From the NCBI GenBank assembly GCA_930367215.1, contig OV884056.1, positions 199,371,310 to 199,435,309 of the forward strand: a stretch of DNA of 64,000 bases, in the 5' to 3' direction. A model generated the notes under the pieces. It was not told the origin of the DNA, did not search any database, and saw nothing but the letters and a program-made list of their open reading frames with translations. This document shows, piece by piece, positions 1 to 11,512 of the stretch. Made by a program: the position numbers and the translations under genes. How positions within the stretch are numbered: position 1 is the stretch's first letter; the number at the start of each line of letters is the position of its first letter. The stretch is from Pollenia angustigena. Taxonomy: Eukaryota; Arthropoda; Insecta; Diptera; Polleniidae.

Positions 1-1398
1 AAGCCAATAATTTTAAAACAAAAGCAGGCCGAGCGACTTTAGTTGCACTCTAAAACGTCCAACAATGGACAATACAATCGATTTAGTTTTTTTAACTAAG
101 GCTGATGTCAGATTGGCCTCTAAAAGCGAAGGGATGCGAGATAGTTTTCGTGATACAAGATGTTAGCGTGAGAGCTAAAATGTAAATGCTCAAACTTTGT
201 TTTATTGCAATACACACATTACCTGCTTTATAGCATGAACTCGCTGCCTCTTTCTATGACATTTTATGTGCGATAACACACGTTGTGGTTTGTAGCGAAT
301 TGTAGCGGTTCATTATCGTTTCGCCTTAAGAGGACAATCTGACATAAGTCTATGCATATTTTTATAAATAACATGAGTATATTTTTCTTTACGATGGCAA
401 AAGAAACATATTTGGCGCTTTCAAGCTCAAAAGATAAAGTTAAAGATAAATCAATAAATCTGTTGCAATTAGAAGAGTTTCTTTTAGTTTTATGGAAAGC
501 AATTTTAAACTTAAAGGGTTGTTTTTGAAAAAAATTTATTCTAATTAAATCATCAATTCTCTTCAAAATTAAGTTTTTTTCCAAAAATATTATTGCACAT
601 TAAAAAAAATAAGCCAAACTTGATTTTGATATAACTGTCTTTGTCCGTGGGTACCTTTAAACATAAAGACAACTTACAAAGGTGAAATAAACTCAAATTT
701 TGCTTAAGTCAACTTAGGCACTTTTTCCTTGTTGCCACTAAAATAACAAGACACCCCTAATGAACCTGCCATTTCTTTAATTCCATCTACGAGAACTAAA
801 TGAATGTCTTGTTTGTTTTCGTTTTCATGTTTTGCATGTTTATTTTACTGTCTTTTTATGAATTAAACTAAAGTTGATACAATTTCAAATTAAGTTATTG
901 TGTGGTATAACATGTTTAACAAAGTCATAGAATCCATAGAATATGCTTTTAGAGAAGTTCCCTGTTAAGTGGGTTAGAGATAATGAAATCAGTTAATGAA
1001 CAATTATTCGAATATTATTTTAAAACATATGTATATGTATTAAGCAAATTAATAATGCTTGATTCTTATCAGATACATATTCCGAAGGAAACTAAAATAA
1101 TGGCTTCAGATGAGCTTATTTAATGTTTATTCCTGTTTATAAGAATTAAGCACAAAATCCGGAACTACAAGAGGCGTTGCTAATATTCATGGAAAAATAC
1201 CTTGCGTTAGCTAAGCGATGGGTCGGCGGGTCATCTATGGACGCAATGAACCTAGCTAGAGAACTCAATTCCATAGATCTTCCAGAAAAATATCCATCTG
1301 GTTGGGAAAAGATTTGGGCTGTTTGAAAAGTCTGCATTCGAAAAAAATGATCCGCGAACAGAGCGGAAACATCAACAACTAATGCTGAGCCTTACATC
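1..1398. other. AT-rich stretch, no recognised gene
   Basis: I see no recognisable gene. On the plus strand around 1245-1400 and again after the MITE around 1580-1680 there are short open stretches whose composition resembles decayed coding sequence (for example a peptide ending EKYPSGWEKIW near 1320), with several stops. I do not recognise it, and it may be chance. Confidence 0.4.
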
Positions 1399-1401
1399 TA
1401 A

Positions 1402-1575
1402 AGGCTCAGTTAGCCGGGAGTAACAGTAACCTTACCGTTAAAATGGCCTTACATTTTTCTTACAGATTGAGACGTAACATCTTATTGCTAACTATATTCA
1501 TTCTAATTGTTTTACATACAACAAAATGAAGCAGCTGATTTGCAACGTTACTGTTACTCCCGGCTAACTGAGCCT
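1402..1575. repeat. MITE, PIF/Harbinger-like (TAA target duplication)
   Basis: This 174-bp element has terminal inverted repeats of about 30 bp starting AGGCTCAGTTAGCCGGGAGT and ending with the exact reverse complement. It is flanked on both sides by TAA (1399-1401 and 1576-1578). A 3-bp TWA duplication is typical of PIF/Harbinger elements, so that assignment is an inference from the target site. There is no coding capacity. Confidence 0.7.
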
Positions 1576-1578
1576 TAA

Positions 1579-1975
1579 AGATGATGCAGTTGCAAAGCTT
1601 TGCGGGTTTTTTACATTTTGCGATAGCTTAAAAGGTGTACGTTCATTCGGCGTTCCTAGAAGGTGACAAATCAGCCCATTGAACTGGAAAACTTAGACGC
1701 CGATTGTTTCGAAGATGGATTTTTAAAATAATCGTCAGCTGAACTTGCAGAGTCCAAACAAAAAGAAAAAAGAGTGGAAGCAACACAACTACTTTTTTGA
1801 AGAACCGAATTACAACAAATGAAAAAAATTGTACAATTTTGCGAGACACATTTAAAAAAGGTTAAAGAGCCAAAATAAATTTCCATTTCTTAAAATTGTT
1901 GTTTAAAACAAAACAAAAATTAAATCGCGCTAAAAATAAGTTTTCATTACTTTTCTAGATGACAGTGAAATTGTA
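1579..1975. other. Unassigned AT-rich DNA
   Basis: No gene or repeat recognised. It lies between two MITEs. Short antisense open frames here have no recognisable domain. Confidence 0.4.
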
Positions 1976-1977
1976 TA

Positions 1978-2227
1978 TCGTCATATTAAATGCAAACGGA
2001 CGTAACTACACTTTTTATTTTTTTTACAGGAGAAGCAAACAACTTTACAAAATCAATAAAAACAAGGTGTAATTGACGTTTGAATTTCGTTAATAAAATC
2101 GCCATTTTTGATCGTAGGAATCTAAAATTTTGCACGAACATGTATTTCGATAAAACGAGCCATAATCGATTAAAAACTCAATTTGGAAATTTTGTGTAGT
2201 TACGTCCGTTTGCATTTAATATGACGA
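1978..2227. repeat. MITE with TA target duplication
   Basis: This 250-bp element has inverted repeats of about 37 bp; the left begins TCGTCATATTAAATGCAAAC and the right is its reverse complement. TA dinucleotides flank both ends (1976-1977 and 2228-2229), as for Tc1/mariner-type elements. The interior is AT-rich and non-coding. Confidence 0.7.
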
Positions 2228-2229
2228 TA

Positions 2230-2755
2230 TGTAGAATTGAAAAGTTTTTCACTCTCATTTTACAGTGGAATAAAGAACCCAAGCGTATAAATATGTGATT
2301 ATAGACCAAGTTAAAATATTTGGATACCAAATTATGAAAAATGATAAATGCCACTCAAATGTCGTCAATATGATGGTCTGTAATAGAGGCGCTCCCAATA
2401 GTTGTATTCTTATATCAATAGAACTTCACAACCAGATAAAGCTCTTCGTGTGATTTCAATCTTCTGACTGCCGTGGTACGAGTATTAAGACTCAAGTCAA
2501 ACTTCGTAGTCGGAATCTGTTGAACTTCTATAGATTGGAACTTGGGACTCTCAACTGCCACACAAATTTTGGTAACATGGTGCGACAACAATCAACACGA
2601 TTTCCCTTACGGGTGAATCCCAGGTCAACAATAGAAAGGAAAGCTTTAGACTACCCTACAATATTTCCTACCCGCCACAGTATAACTCACATATTTAAGC
2701 CACATAAGAGAGCTTAAGCCAAATAGCTCTGGTTGAGAGTAGAGAAGGCAATAGT
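2230..2755. other. Unassigned, possibly 5' part of decayed LINE
   Basis: No clear gene. It directly precedes recognisable LINE coding remnants and could be more decayed sequence of the same element. An open frame at 2520-2717 shows no domain I recognise. Confidence 0.3.
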
Positions 2756-4110
2756 TGCTATCTATGCATGTGCAGGAGTGCAGTCGGCTGGATTTGGGGC
2801 TTAGGTCCGCGGTATGTTACAATGATCTTTGAGGCTGTTGTAAAGTAGACTCAGGGGCGAAATTACGGCATTCGACATCGATCGAAATTACAATACAATT
2901 CAAATGGAAATTTCGATCGATATCAAATGCAGTAATTTTGCCTCCGTTTTATGCGGCTGTGGTGGTTTGGTGGAGTGCGATGGATAAAGGCAGATATCGT
3001 ACGATTATTGAGAAAGTATGCAGACTGGTCGCGTTGATTATTACAGGTTCAAAGCGTTCAACTCGCACGAGGGCGCTGTTTACATTGTTTAATTGGGTCT
3101 CGGTGGAAATTACGGCTAGAGATGGCTCTCTGCTCGACGGCATAGTTAGACGCGCCTCACAGCCGTTTTTGTCGTATCTATGACCACGCCAGAATACTCG
3201 ATTGCCCTGGTGGGGTGCACTACTGCACCCCGGAACCTTTTTTGGTGCGAGGTACGTACCGCTGAAATGACAGTACAGTACAGTACAGTACGGGGATACT
3301 CCCTTTCCCATAGAGTAAAGGTTCCCTTTCGATTGTCAGATGCCTGTAGTGTCATGCAAGCTGAAATCGAGTGGATATCTGGCTAAGGTATATATCATAT
3401 TGATGGATATGTGTATGTATATTTACTGATAGCAAGGCTGCCATTGCATCCCTAGCCGGTGTCTATACGATATCTTGGTTAAATGCAGAATGTTTTAAGT
3501 CTTTAACTGAGATTGCGAAGCATTCGAGGGTAACGCTAACGTGGATACCTGGGTATGGATACTAATGGGATAGCCAGATAGCAGATAAGCCAAACAAAGT
3601 GATTGCGTGGATAACACATTCATTGATCAATTCATTGGCTTTCAAATGGTTTACTGTTTACGGCCCCTTGGTCCGTATTAAGGACATTGTGGCCTGGATA
3701 TTATGAACAGAAAACCAACTCTCTACTTTAATGTGGACCAGATAAGAACAGTTGACGCAGTTACAACTGGACACTGGTCGGTGACGAATTGTGGAAAGAG
3801 AATGGGTCTAAAATCCAATGACTACTGCAGAAGTTGTTATGACGAGGAGGAAGTGGAAACTATGCTTCATTTGCTGTGTCAATGTCTTGGAATTCATGAT
3901 ATTATGGAAAGACAACTGGGTAACCCTGTGTCTGCCTGTTCGGATGATCTATTTAAGATAGAAATTTGGTAGGTTCTACTCTTTATAAAGAAGATGAATT
4001 AGTGGAATTTTTCAGTGATGCCTATTGAGTAAGTACTCTGTAGGGTTTCCATTGGCTCTTATTATCACAAAGGGACCACTGAAGGACCCAAGTGTGCTGC
4101 ATTCTTGATG
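2756..4110 (+). pseudogene. Non-LTR retrotransposon tail (LOA/R1/I-like), RT end + RNase H + Zn-finger, decayed
   Basis: Remnant of the 3' half of a LINE polyprotein. In order on the plus strand: a post-reverse-transcriptase block (YAAVVVWWSAMDKGRY near 2945-3000, then LIITGSKRSTRTRAL), which resembles the YGAVVWW...ITGALRTTPTEAL block of LOA/R1-type LINEs; an RNase H region (DACSVMQAEI near 3340, FTDSKAAIASL near 3425, VTLTWIPGYG near 3530-3560); and a C-terminal cysteine motif CRSCYDEEEVETMLHLLCQC (about 3826-3885). Stops and frame changes break it at several points, and a 95-bp MITE (2852-2946) interrupts it. RNase H placed after RT argues for the LOA/I group. The clade call is from recalled motifs, not a search. 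Confidence 0.75.
2852..2946. repeat. 95-bp hairpin MITE, copy 1
   Basis: Near-palindromic 95-bp unit: starts CAGGGGCGAAATTACGGCAT and ends with a diverged reverse complement, with GATCGA-rich stem. A copy of exactly the same length lies at 45551-45645. It interrupts the LINE coding relic between the end of RT and the following conserved block. No clear target duplication is visible. Confidence 0.7.
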
Positions 4111-5690
4111 GTTTCCGAGGGAACCAAAACTAGCCATGAGTTCCACAGATTGATTGCAAGACTGACCTTTTGTACTGTTTACTTCGAAAAATTGTAGTAG
4201 GATGAATACAACTGATAGGATTTGGTTCGATGGCTAAGAAGCTAGAACTGACAACTCAGTAATAAAAGTTAAGTTTAATCTTACTATTAGAATCAACATT
4301 ATACTGTTCAACTCTACGACAACTAATTAAGTTACTTTAAGTTAATTTCAACACAAACTCGAATTTTTAAGACAGTTCATCACTAGTAAAACATTAACAT
4401 ACGAAATGTCATGCATTTAATTTAAAGCGCCCGCCTTTAATAAAAATTGTGTGCTTAAGTACTTTTGCTTATTTTACATTTAAATTTTTTATTTATTTTT
4501 TTTTTTTTTTTGTCAATATCTTTTACTCAGGCTTTAAACTTTTTTATTACGATGTTACTCTACCTTTATCCATCTTTTTTCCTCAACGTTTACAAAATGT
4601 CTCCGGTATGTGTGTGTCTTTTTTCGCAAAGAAGAAAAAACTTTGTCCTCTTTATTTTTATTTCGAAAATTTATGGAATTCTCTCGTTTAAACCATCTAT
4701 CAGTTGCTGTTCTTAAACTTCACATTTAAACCTATGATTCCCCCCATTCACGGGTTGTAAACTTCTCAGTAGATGTCTGGGGTATGGATTTAAATTTGTT
4801 AGATTGGCGTTGGTGTGTTGGTTGGATTTGAGCGTGAGTTTGTTAATATGTGTGTGCGTGTGTGCAAGTGTGGTATAAAATTAAGTCAATTTACATATTA
4901 ACATGACAAAATATGACAACATTCCCTTGAAATTCATAAAGTTAAGTGATTTTTCTGTCATTCTTCCACTACAAACAATTTTTCCTTTAAGTTTACGAAA
5001 GTATGTATTTAAAAGATTTATATACATATTTGAACCAAAGATGGATGGATACTTGTTAATTTATGATGTAGTAGCATTTTATTAAGCAAATGTGTGTTTT
5101 ATAGACAGGAATATAGTATTTCTATGGGATTAAGTTGGTTATTTGATAGACATTTAAAGTTATTTTATGTTTGACAATTAAATGAAAATCCTCAGTTTCT
5201 TCAAAAGTAAAATAAGAAATTCTTAAAACGGAATATGAATCATAAGTTAATTGTGAATTCGATTAAATGAATGCTAACCATGCTGTTAGTTGAATATTTT
5301 TATTGATTCAGTAATATTTCCTGCCTAAAAGCTATTAAAAGGGAAACGCTAAAATATTTATTGGTTCCTTTTAAAAGGTATCTTAAAATTAACGCACGAT
5401 TTAAATCATATAGCAAACGCAGTTTTTAATCCATTTGTTATTGTTATATTATTTAACGAATTATAAAGTACTTAGGTTAACGTAACTAATGACACATCGG
5501 GCAAAAAGGTTGGACGCTGTGCCGGCACATTTGGACTATTTTATCGAACATTTTTAATAACCAAATGAAGCTACATTCTAAGTAGGGTTTAATTTTTTCC
5601 TGGTTTCTGGTTATGGGCTTGTTTTGTCAGCGTTCATTGATTTGTACCATTGAGATGGTGAGCTAAAGGTGTTGTTAAGGCTCGTGTAAT
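4111..5690. other. AT-rich DNA with GT-rich microsatellite
   Basis: No gene recognised. It contains poly-T (about 4492-4511), a short GT-rich run near 4845-4870 and low-complexity open frames that I do not credit. It may be single-copy host sequence. Confidence 0.4.
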
Positions 5691-5691
5691 G

Positions 5692-6180
5692 TTAATTTGT
5701 AAAGTTATTTATGTCCGCTACATTGTAGTTCGGTGTTAACAAGAGCAGCGATCTATAGACTTTGTTTGCAAGTATGTCAGCCAGTTTATTTCCCACGATG
5801 CCAAACTGGCCGGGGGTCCAAGTTAAAATTACCTTTGGGAATTTATTGATAAAGAAATTTCTAATCAAAAGTGCATAATAATTATTATTAGATTTGTTAG
5901 TTATAGTCTTAAGGGACGGCAAGGAATCAGAACAAATAGCAAAATACCCGATTCTATTTTTTATTATTTTAAGGGATTCAACAATTGAAATAATTTCCGA
6001 ACTAAATATAGATGTATAATTCGGAAGTATTAGCTGTTTTTTAATTCTATTGTTTGTAGTTACACCATAGCTTACTATTTTCTGAGTTTTAGAGGCAACT
6101 GTAAAGATAATGAGATATTTCTTTTTGTTTTCCTTTATTTCCAGAAACAGTATCTACACAGAAAGAACAACCCTCGGGAT
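5692..6180 (-). pseudogene. LINE RNase H domain fragment (I/R1-like)
   Basis: Reading the minus strand from about 6100 down to 5692 gives one continuous frame. It runs through SYGVTTNNRIKKQLILPNYT, then SIFSSEIISIVESL, ICSDSLPSL and KVILTWTPGQFGIVGNKLAD. This matches the order of an RNase H domain in I- and R1-type non-LTR retrotransposons: the beta-strand with the 'IFSSE' catalytic glutamate, the 'SDS' catalytic aspartate, and the 'PGH.GI.GNE.AD' block. Here the PGH histidine is Q, a loss in a usually conserved position. There is no RT upstream within view, so this is an isolated, probably 5'-truncated fragment. It lies opposite in orientation to the LINE tail at 2756-4110 and differs in sequence from it. 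Confidence 0.7.
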
Positions 6181-6184
6181 AAAT

Positions 6185-7085
6185 CAAGTTTTTTATGATT
6201 ATTTTAAGTATGAGTCGTACTCAAAAGTTCAAGTACGAATAACACTAAAACGTATTCAAAACAATTATTAATGGGATTACTTTCGAAAATCAATCAATCC
6301 AGGAATTTCTTTAAATAAGTATAAAATTCTTAACTCAAGTAAAAAACTTTTCGTTGTGTTTAACTCTCTGGCTTACTCATGTTTTGATGTTCTATACACA
6401 TTGAAAAAAGGTCTGGCCAGAATCATGTGTTCCACGAAGGGTAAAAGAGTAAATTTGAACTCTTGCTTCTCGTTTAGATTATATTTTTGGTTAAATTTGT
6501 ACACAAGATTTCTAAAGTATAAGCCATATCGGGCATGATGTTGGTGTTTTATCATTCCGTAAGGTGTAATACGAGTAACTAAATCAATCATAATAATTTT
6601 TTCTTTCTAATTCGGGATAAAACAACTTTACAATACTTGAATCAAGCGCATTTTGAGATTGTTTCAATATTAGTTTTACTTAAATCAATCTCATTTTCGG
6701 ATTATTTCAAGTATGAATTTGGGACTGAATATGGGTAATTAAAGCGATTGAAAATCCGTACTTTAATCAATCTTTCTGTACTTGATTCAAAAAAATCCGA
6801 TTTCGCCTTACTATTAATACCGCTTCGGATTGATTAGAGTATCTACGATGGATTTTTGGAAATTTTGAAGGGATGTAATAACCGAATTTCGGTTAAAAAG
6901 CCATTGTAGTTTTAATGTTTGTTTTCTGAAGATCTTAGAGTTGGTTTTTAGTTTTTTAGCATTTTGTATAATTTTAAACATACCGGGTGGGACCTTTGGG
7001 ACTTTTTTTGCTTTTTGTACATATTTTTTTTTTTTTTAAAGCTCTTCTGAATAAAACACGAGGCTTAAATTCAATGACATTTTTT
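6185..7085. other. AT-rich DNA, no recognised feature
   Basis: No gene recognised. Repeated short motifs of the kind 'attgattcaag' and 'aatcaatc' recur between about 6290 and 6790 in both orientations, suggesting an old degenerate inverted element, but I cannot define its ends. Confidence 0.35.
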
Positions 7086-7203
7086 TTTTTAATATTTTGT
7101 GGGAGCATTGTGAAGTGTGTAAATATATATTGAAGGCCATAAAAGAAATCATTCTGCATAAAGCCATTCCCGGCAAAAAAGAGGATTTATTACGACTTAA
7201 ATA

Positions 7204-9797
7204 TACGGTGACCATCCGTTCTGTATTATACAGAACAGTTCTGTATTTCAGAGCCGTGTTCTGTATAAATTATTGATCTGCGAAAAACGCTAAAATGTTC
7301 TGTATTTCATTTACTGTTATGTATTTGTTCTGTATTTTCATGGCTGAAAGTGATATTCAAAATATTAAAAATTTTTTAACTATCAAAGCGAATTGAGGCG
7401 TGACTATGAATTTTGATTTGCACTTTCACGTGTAAATGCTGTTTTAATAAATATGTATGTGTATCAAGGCGAATAATAAATTTGCCATGATGTGTATTGT
7501 ATACTTGCCGCCGCCAACAATACATAGTAGGCCTGGCGTTTAGATATGAAGTGTCATTACAAAAAGAACATTCATCGAGTAATTTTTCAGAAAAAAGTAA
7601 TCATGACTCGCAGACGAAAGTGCGTTTTTAATGATGAACTACAACAGCAATATAGTTTTATTAAAAAAATTGATATTGATAGCAAGGTACGATGTTATAA
7701 GTGCATGGCAACTTTCAGCATTGCTAATGGAGGCAAACTTGATATCCAACAGCACTTACGAACAAATAAACACAAGGATTCCGACATCGCTGCCGCTTCT
7801 AGCAAAACTCTATCCTGCTATTTTGGGTCTAAGGATTTTAACGACAGCAAAAGGAAAATTTGCATATCAGAAGGAACATGGGCATATCATGCTGTTAATC
7901 ATAACCACTCATTTCGCTTCAACGATTGTACTTCAAAACTTATAAGAAGCTGTTTTGATGAGAGATATTCTTCTGGACGTACCAAGTGTGAATCGATAGT
8001 ATGTAAAGTCCTAGCTCCGAATTCCATTAAAGAAATTGAGAATGATTTGCATATTGTTAGTTTGATAACAATTTTTTGTGATTGTTCAAATCATGGTAAC
8101 ATAAAAATATGTCCAATACTTATTCGTTATTTTGTACCATTGCATGGTATTCAAGTCAAAATATTGGAAGTTGATAATTTGCCCGGAGAATCCTCCGATA
8201 TTTTAACAAAATATATTTGTGATCTGCTTCTTAAATTTAATGTAAACAAAAAATTACTTGCTTTATGTGCAGATAACACAAACTGTAACTTTGGTGGAGC
8301 AGCCAGGCGAGGCAAAAACAATGTTTTCAAAAAACTTCATTCGTCTACGGAAAATTTTAAATAACTGCATTCAAACATCAACAGAATGTCTCCCCATAGA
8401 TATTGAAACGATTATTGTAAAAAAATTTTCCTACTTTTATATTTATACAGTACGTGTTGAAGAGCTTAAAGTAATTTGTGACACAATAGAAGTAGAATAT
8501 AAAAAACTACTTGGATTTAGCAAGACAAGATGGCTAACTCTTAAGCCATCCATTGAAAGAATATTAAAGCTTTTTAAGCCTTTAAAGGAATACTTTTTAT
8601 CCCAGCCAAAGTGTCCAACTATATTAAAAAGTTTTTTTGAAGGTCCTGTTTCAGAAGCATGGCTTTTCTTCGTTCATTGTCAAGCTTCTTTGTTTCATGA
8701 CTACATAAAGCAGATAGAGTCCCAAAAAATATGTATGACTGAGGTTTCGCTCATTATTAATGAGCTGAAGTTTAAAATTTCACAACGCCAAGAGGAACAA
8801 TTTTTCCCTATTGCAGTTAAAAAAATCATAATTGAGCTAAGTCAGAAAAAAGTTCTCGATATTAATGAGTTTAAAAGTACCGCAAGCCAATTGTATGCAA
8901 ATTGCATTGAGTACTTAAATCAATGGGACACTGCTTATCAAGAAGTTGAAATACTGAAATGGGTTCTTTTACGTGAAACTCCTGCATGGGAGGATGCTGA
9001 ATCCAGTTTTGTTTTTATTATGGATAAGAGAAACGAATTAAACATAAATAATACCGAATTATTTGATGAGCTGGCTCTTGTTAAAAGATATACCACTTCA
9101 GAAAAATTAAAGCAATGGAATGAAAACAAAAAATCTGGTGAAGAGCGCTGGGTAGAAGTTTTTAAACAGTTCAAAGAAGGAGGTATAAGCTTCCAAAATA
9201 TTTTGAAAGTTGTCAAATTCAGTTTATGTTTACCTGGTTCTAATGCTCCAACAGAAAGAGTGTTTTCTATTTTAAATAACATATGGACTAGTGAAAAAGC
9301 TCAATTGAAGGTAAATACCCTCAAATCCATTTTAATTACTAAATATAATTATGATTTAAATTGTTTAGAGTTTAAAGAATATTTAAAAAGTAATGAAGGC
9401 TTACTAAAACAAATCTATTCAGCAGAAAAATACCAAATTTAATTGCTTTGTACATATACGCCTAAAATTTCTCTATTAACCCATTTTACTTAAGAATCAA
9501 AACATTTTTGTCATTGATGATATGTACTGAGTACAAATTAATCTTAATTTTATAGTTCTTACAAATATACTTATATATGCAATGATCTCGGAAACAGTCA
9601 AGCTCTATTTTCTTTTTTACATCAGCGTGTGATTATATTCTTATGTTTTTTTTTTAAGTTTTGATTTGTATTTGTTAAAAAAATATCTATAATAAATTGG
9701 TCTTGAATGTGCATTTAAGGTTGTTTGTACTTTTTAATTGTTATTATGAAATCTTATCCCTGTTCTGTATTTTGGTTTCAAAAATATGGTCACCGTA
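7204..9797 (+). mobile_element. hAT DNA transposon (hAT-1)
   Basis: A 2,594-bp element. Its termini are TACGGTGACCAT at the left and the exact reverse complement at the right. The 8-bp flanks are CTTAAATA (7196-7203) and CTTATATA (9798-9805), a one-mismatch target duplication of the hAT length. The motif TTCTGTAT recurs several times in both subterminal regions (7220-7330 and 9760-9775), as is usual for hAT transposase-binding ends. It carries one transposase gene. It is inserted in a mariner relic. Confidence 0.85.
7603..9442 (+). pseudogene. hAT transposase (BED finger + hATC), one frameshift
   Basis: DNA cut-and-paste transposase of the hAT superfamily. The N-terminal part (7603-8364) has a BED-type zinc finger, C-x2-C near 'CYKCMATF' with 'DIQQHLRTNKH', then FCDCSNHGN and LCADNTN, which fit the two catalytic aspartates. 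The second part (frame open 8258-9442) holds the C-terminal hATC region with NAPTERVFSILNNIW, containing the catalytic glutamate. The two halves are in different frames. Collinearity breaks around 8350-8360, where a short block normally present before 'NNC' is missing, so a small deletion shifted the frame. I chose the ATG at 7603 because RRRKCVFNDEL resembles the usual family start; an in-frame ATG lies upstream at 7546. All three catalytic residues survive. Family identity is from motifs; no search was run. Confidence 0.85.
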
Positions 9798-10199
9798 CTT
9801 ATATACAACGAAAGAAAACTTTTGTGAAGCCTCGCCAACTAGCTAAATCAACAATAAAGCCCAATATCGATGGATAGGCCAAAAGGGTACTATTTACATT
9901 AGCTGTTTAAATCGAGCCAGGCGATCACAGGGGACATACACCGAACACATTGTTACATTTGAACATGCAGCCCAAACAGGAACTCGTAATATTCAGTCAT
10001 GACAACGCTCGGCCACAATATGCAATACGAGTTAAAAACTATTTATAAAAAAGGGTTCGGAAAGTTTTGCCTTTTCCGCCTTATAGTCCAGGCCATTCTT
10101 CGTCCGACTACTAAATATTTCCATCGATTCAAAGCAAACGTATCTAAAATTGGCTTAATTCATTCTTGGCCAGTTCGTTATATTTGAGAACGTATTTAA

Positions 10200-11281
10200 T
10201 AGCTGAACAAACAAATTGCGAAATATTGTTCGCGGAAGTGATTGGTGAATGTGGTACATATGTATATAAACTTGCCATGTATACTGCAATAGGAAACTTT
10301 ATATATTAAAATATTCTCGAAATATTTATTTTAAATATTATTGGTTTTAAACCCGATTAATATTTTTTTTTTTTTTATATAGACAATATCGAAAATTAAT
10401 TGTATTTAAATAACCTTTACTATTTTGTGGAGTTATAGAATTGAATGAAATAAAGTTATAAACATTTGATTCTTATAAAGTTTTTAAGCTTTTGGTAACT
10501 CTACATTTTAAAAAAGTATGTGTATCTTTATGTTATAAAAAATATTTAATTATCCATTTCTATATCTTAATTTACACTATAGTGTATGTATACATTAAGT
10601 ATATAGTAAATACACATACAAAATCCAAAAAATACACCTACTCACATACATAGATACATAAGGAAGTGCTTACCTGCACACTTCCTTAAACGTATTTACG
10701 TAATTGCTTTTTAAATCCTTTTTTCTATCAGATTTCTGTTTAACTTTTAGTTTCATTTTATTTGTCAGCCATGTAGTATCTACGTTTTTTTTATTATGTT
10801 CTATTTCATTTTCTCTTTATTTTAAACACACTTTTTATTTAAAGTGCATTTGCTTTGTTATTGTTGTTTAACAAAAGTTCTCTTCCATTTTCAAATCGTT
10901 TACAAATATAGCACTACAACATACCAATTATCGTACAGACGATTAAATGTTTTTGTGTGTGTGTAAGTTATGAATCCGTACATTTCTTCAACACATAATA
11001 AAATTTCACTGTTTGTCTGTAGTTGCTCCCAATGGCTGTGTGTCTATGAATTTAGAGTATCCTTTGGAAGTCGAGTTAAATTGTATGACTTTAGTTTCCT
11101 TTTAGTTGCATTGTATTTCTAGCTTACTTTGACTTGTGTCTACTTTTTTTTGTGCATGGCTTTATATTGCATCTTAATTGTGGGCATTAAACGGAAATTG
11201 CTATTTTATACAGGGTAGTTGAGCTTCTAAGAAGTTCGACCAAGTCTATTATCGGTATTAGTGAGTTGGTGAAGGTACAAA
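10200..11281. other. AT-rich DNA, possibly host unique sequence
   Basis: No gene recognised. It contains poly-T, CATACA-rich simple sequence near 10610-10660 and a short inverted repeat 'aaggaagtg...cacttcctt' near 10661-10687. Confidence 0.35.
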
Positions 11282-11512
11282 TAGGGATGTAACGATACGT
11301 CCTTTTTCCGATACGAAGTAAGTTCGGCGATACCGATACCTAAACGCGCATTAAATTTGAATTTAAATTAACAAAATTCAAAAAGAGTATTTTTTTATTT
11401 AACAAAATTAAAAATTAAGTGGTTAGTAATATTTACCATTGATTGAAGATTATTTATATATATATATTATTAAGATTTGAAAACGACGAATAGAATTTGA
11501 TTTTATAGGAAA

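Larger units (their letters stand above)
7088..10195 (+). pseudogene. mariner (DD34D) transposase relic, split by hAT insertion
   Basis: Two plus-strand pieces flank the hAT element at 7204-9797. The left piece (about 7088-7203) ends in RIYYDLN, matching the region after the first catalytic aspartate of mariner (GDEKWIYYDN). The right piece (about 9812-10195) continues RKKTFVKPRQLAKSTIKPNI, then FSHDNARP with the second aspartate, and PPYSPG...SSSDY with the third. The aspartates are 34 residues apart, the DD34D spacing of true mariners. The GDE motif of the first aspartate is not preserved, and at least five in-frame stops are present on the right. The join across the insertion is collinear with the family, so the hAT landed inside an already existing transposase gene. 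Confidence 0.75.

Noticed and set aside
2949..3386. Overlapping antisense and sense frames near the CAGTA microsatellite
   Set aside because: The sense-strand LINE remnant explains the region; the antisense frames are by-products.
4449..4716. Hydrophobic frames around poly-T
   Set aside because: Phenylalanine runs from T-rich DNA, with no conserved pattern.
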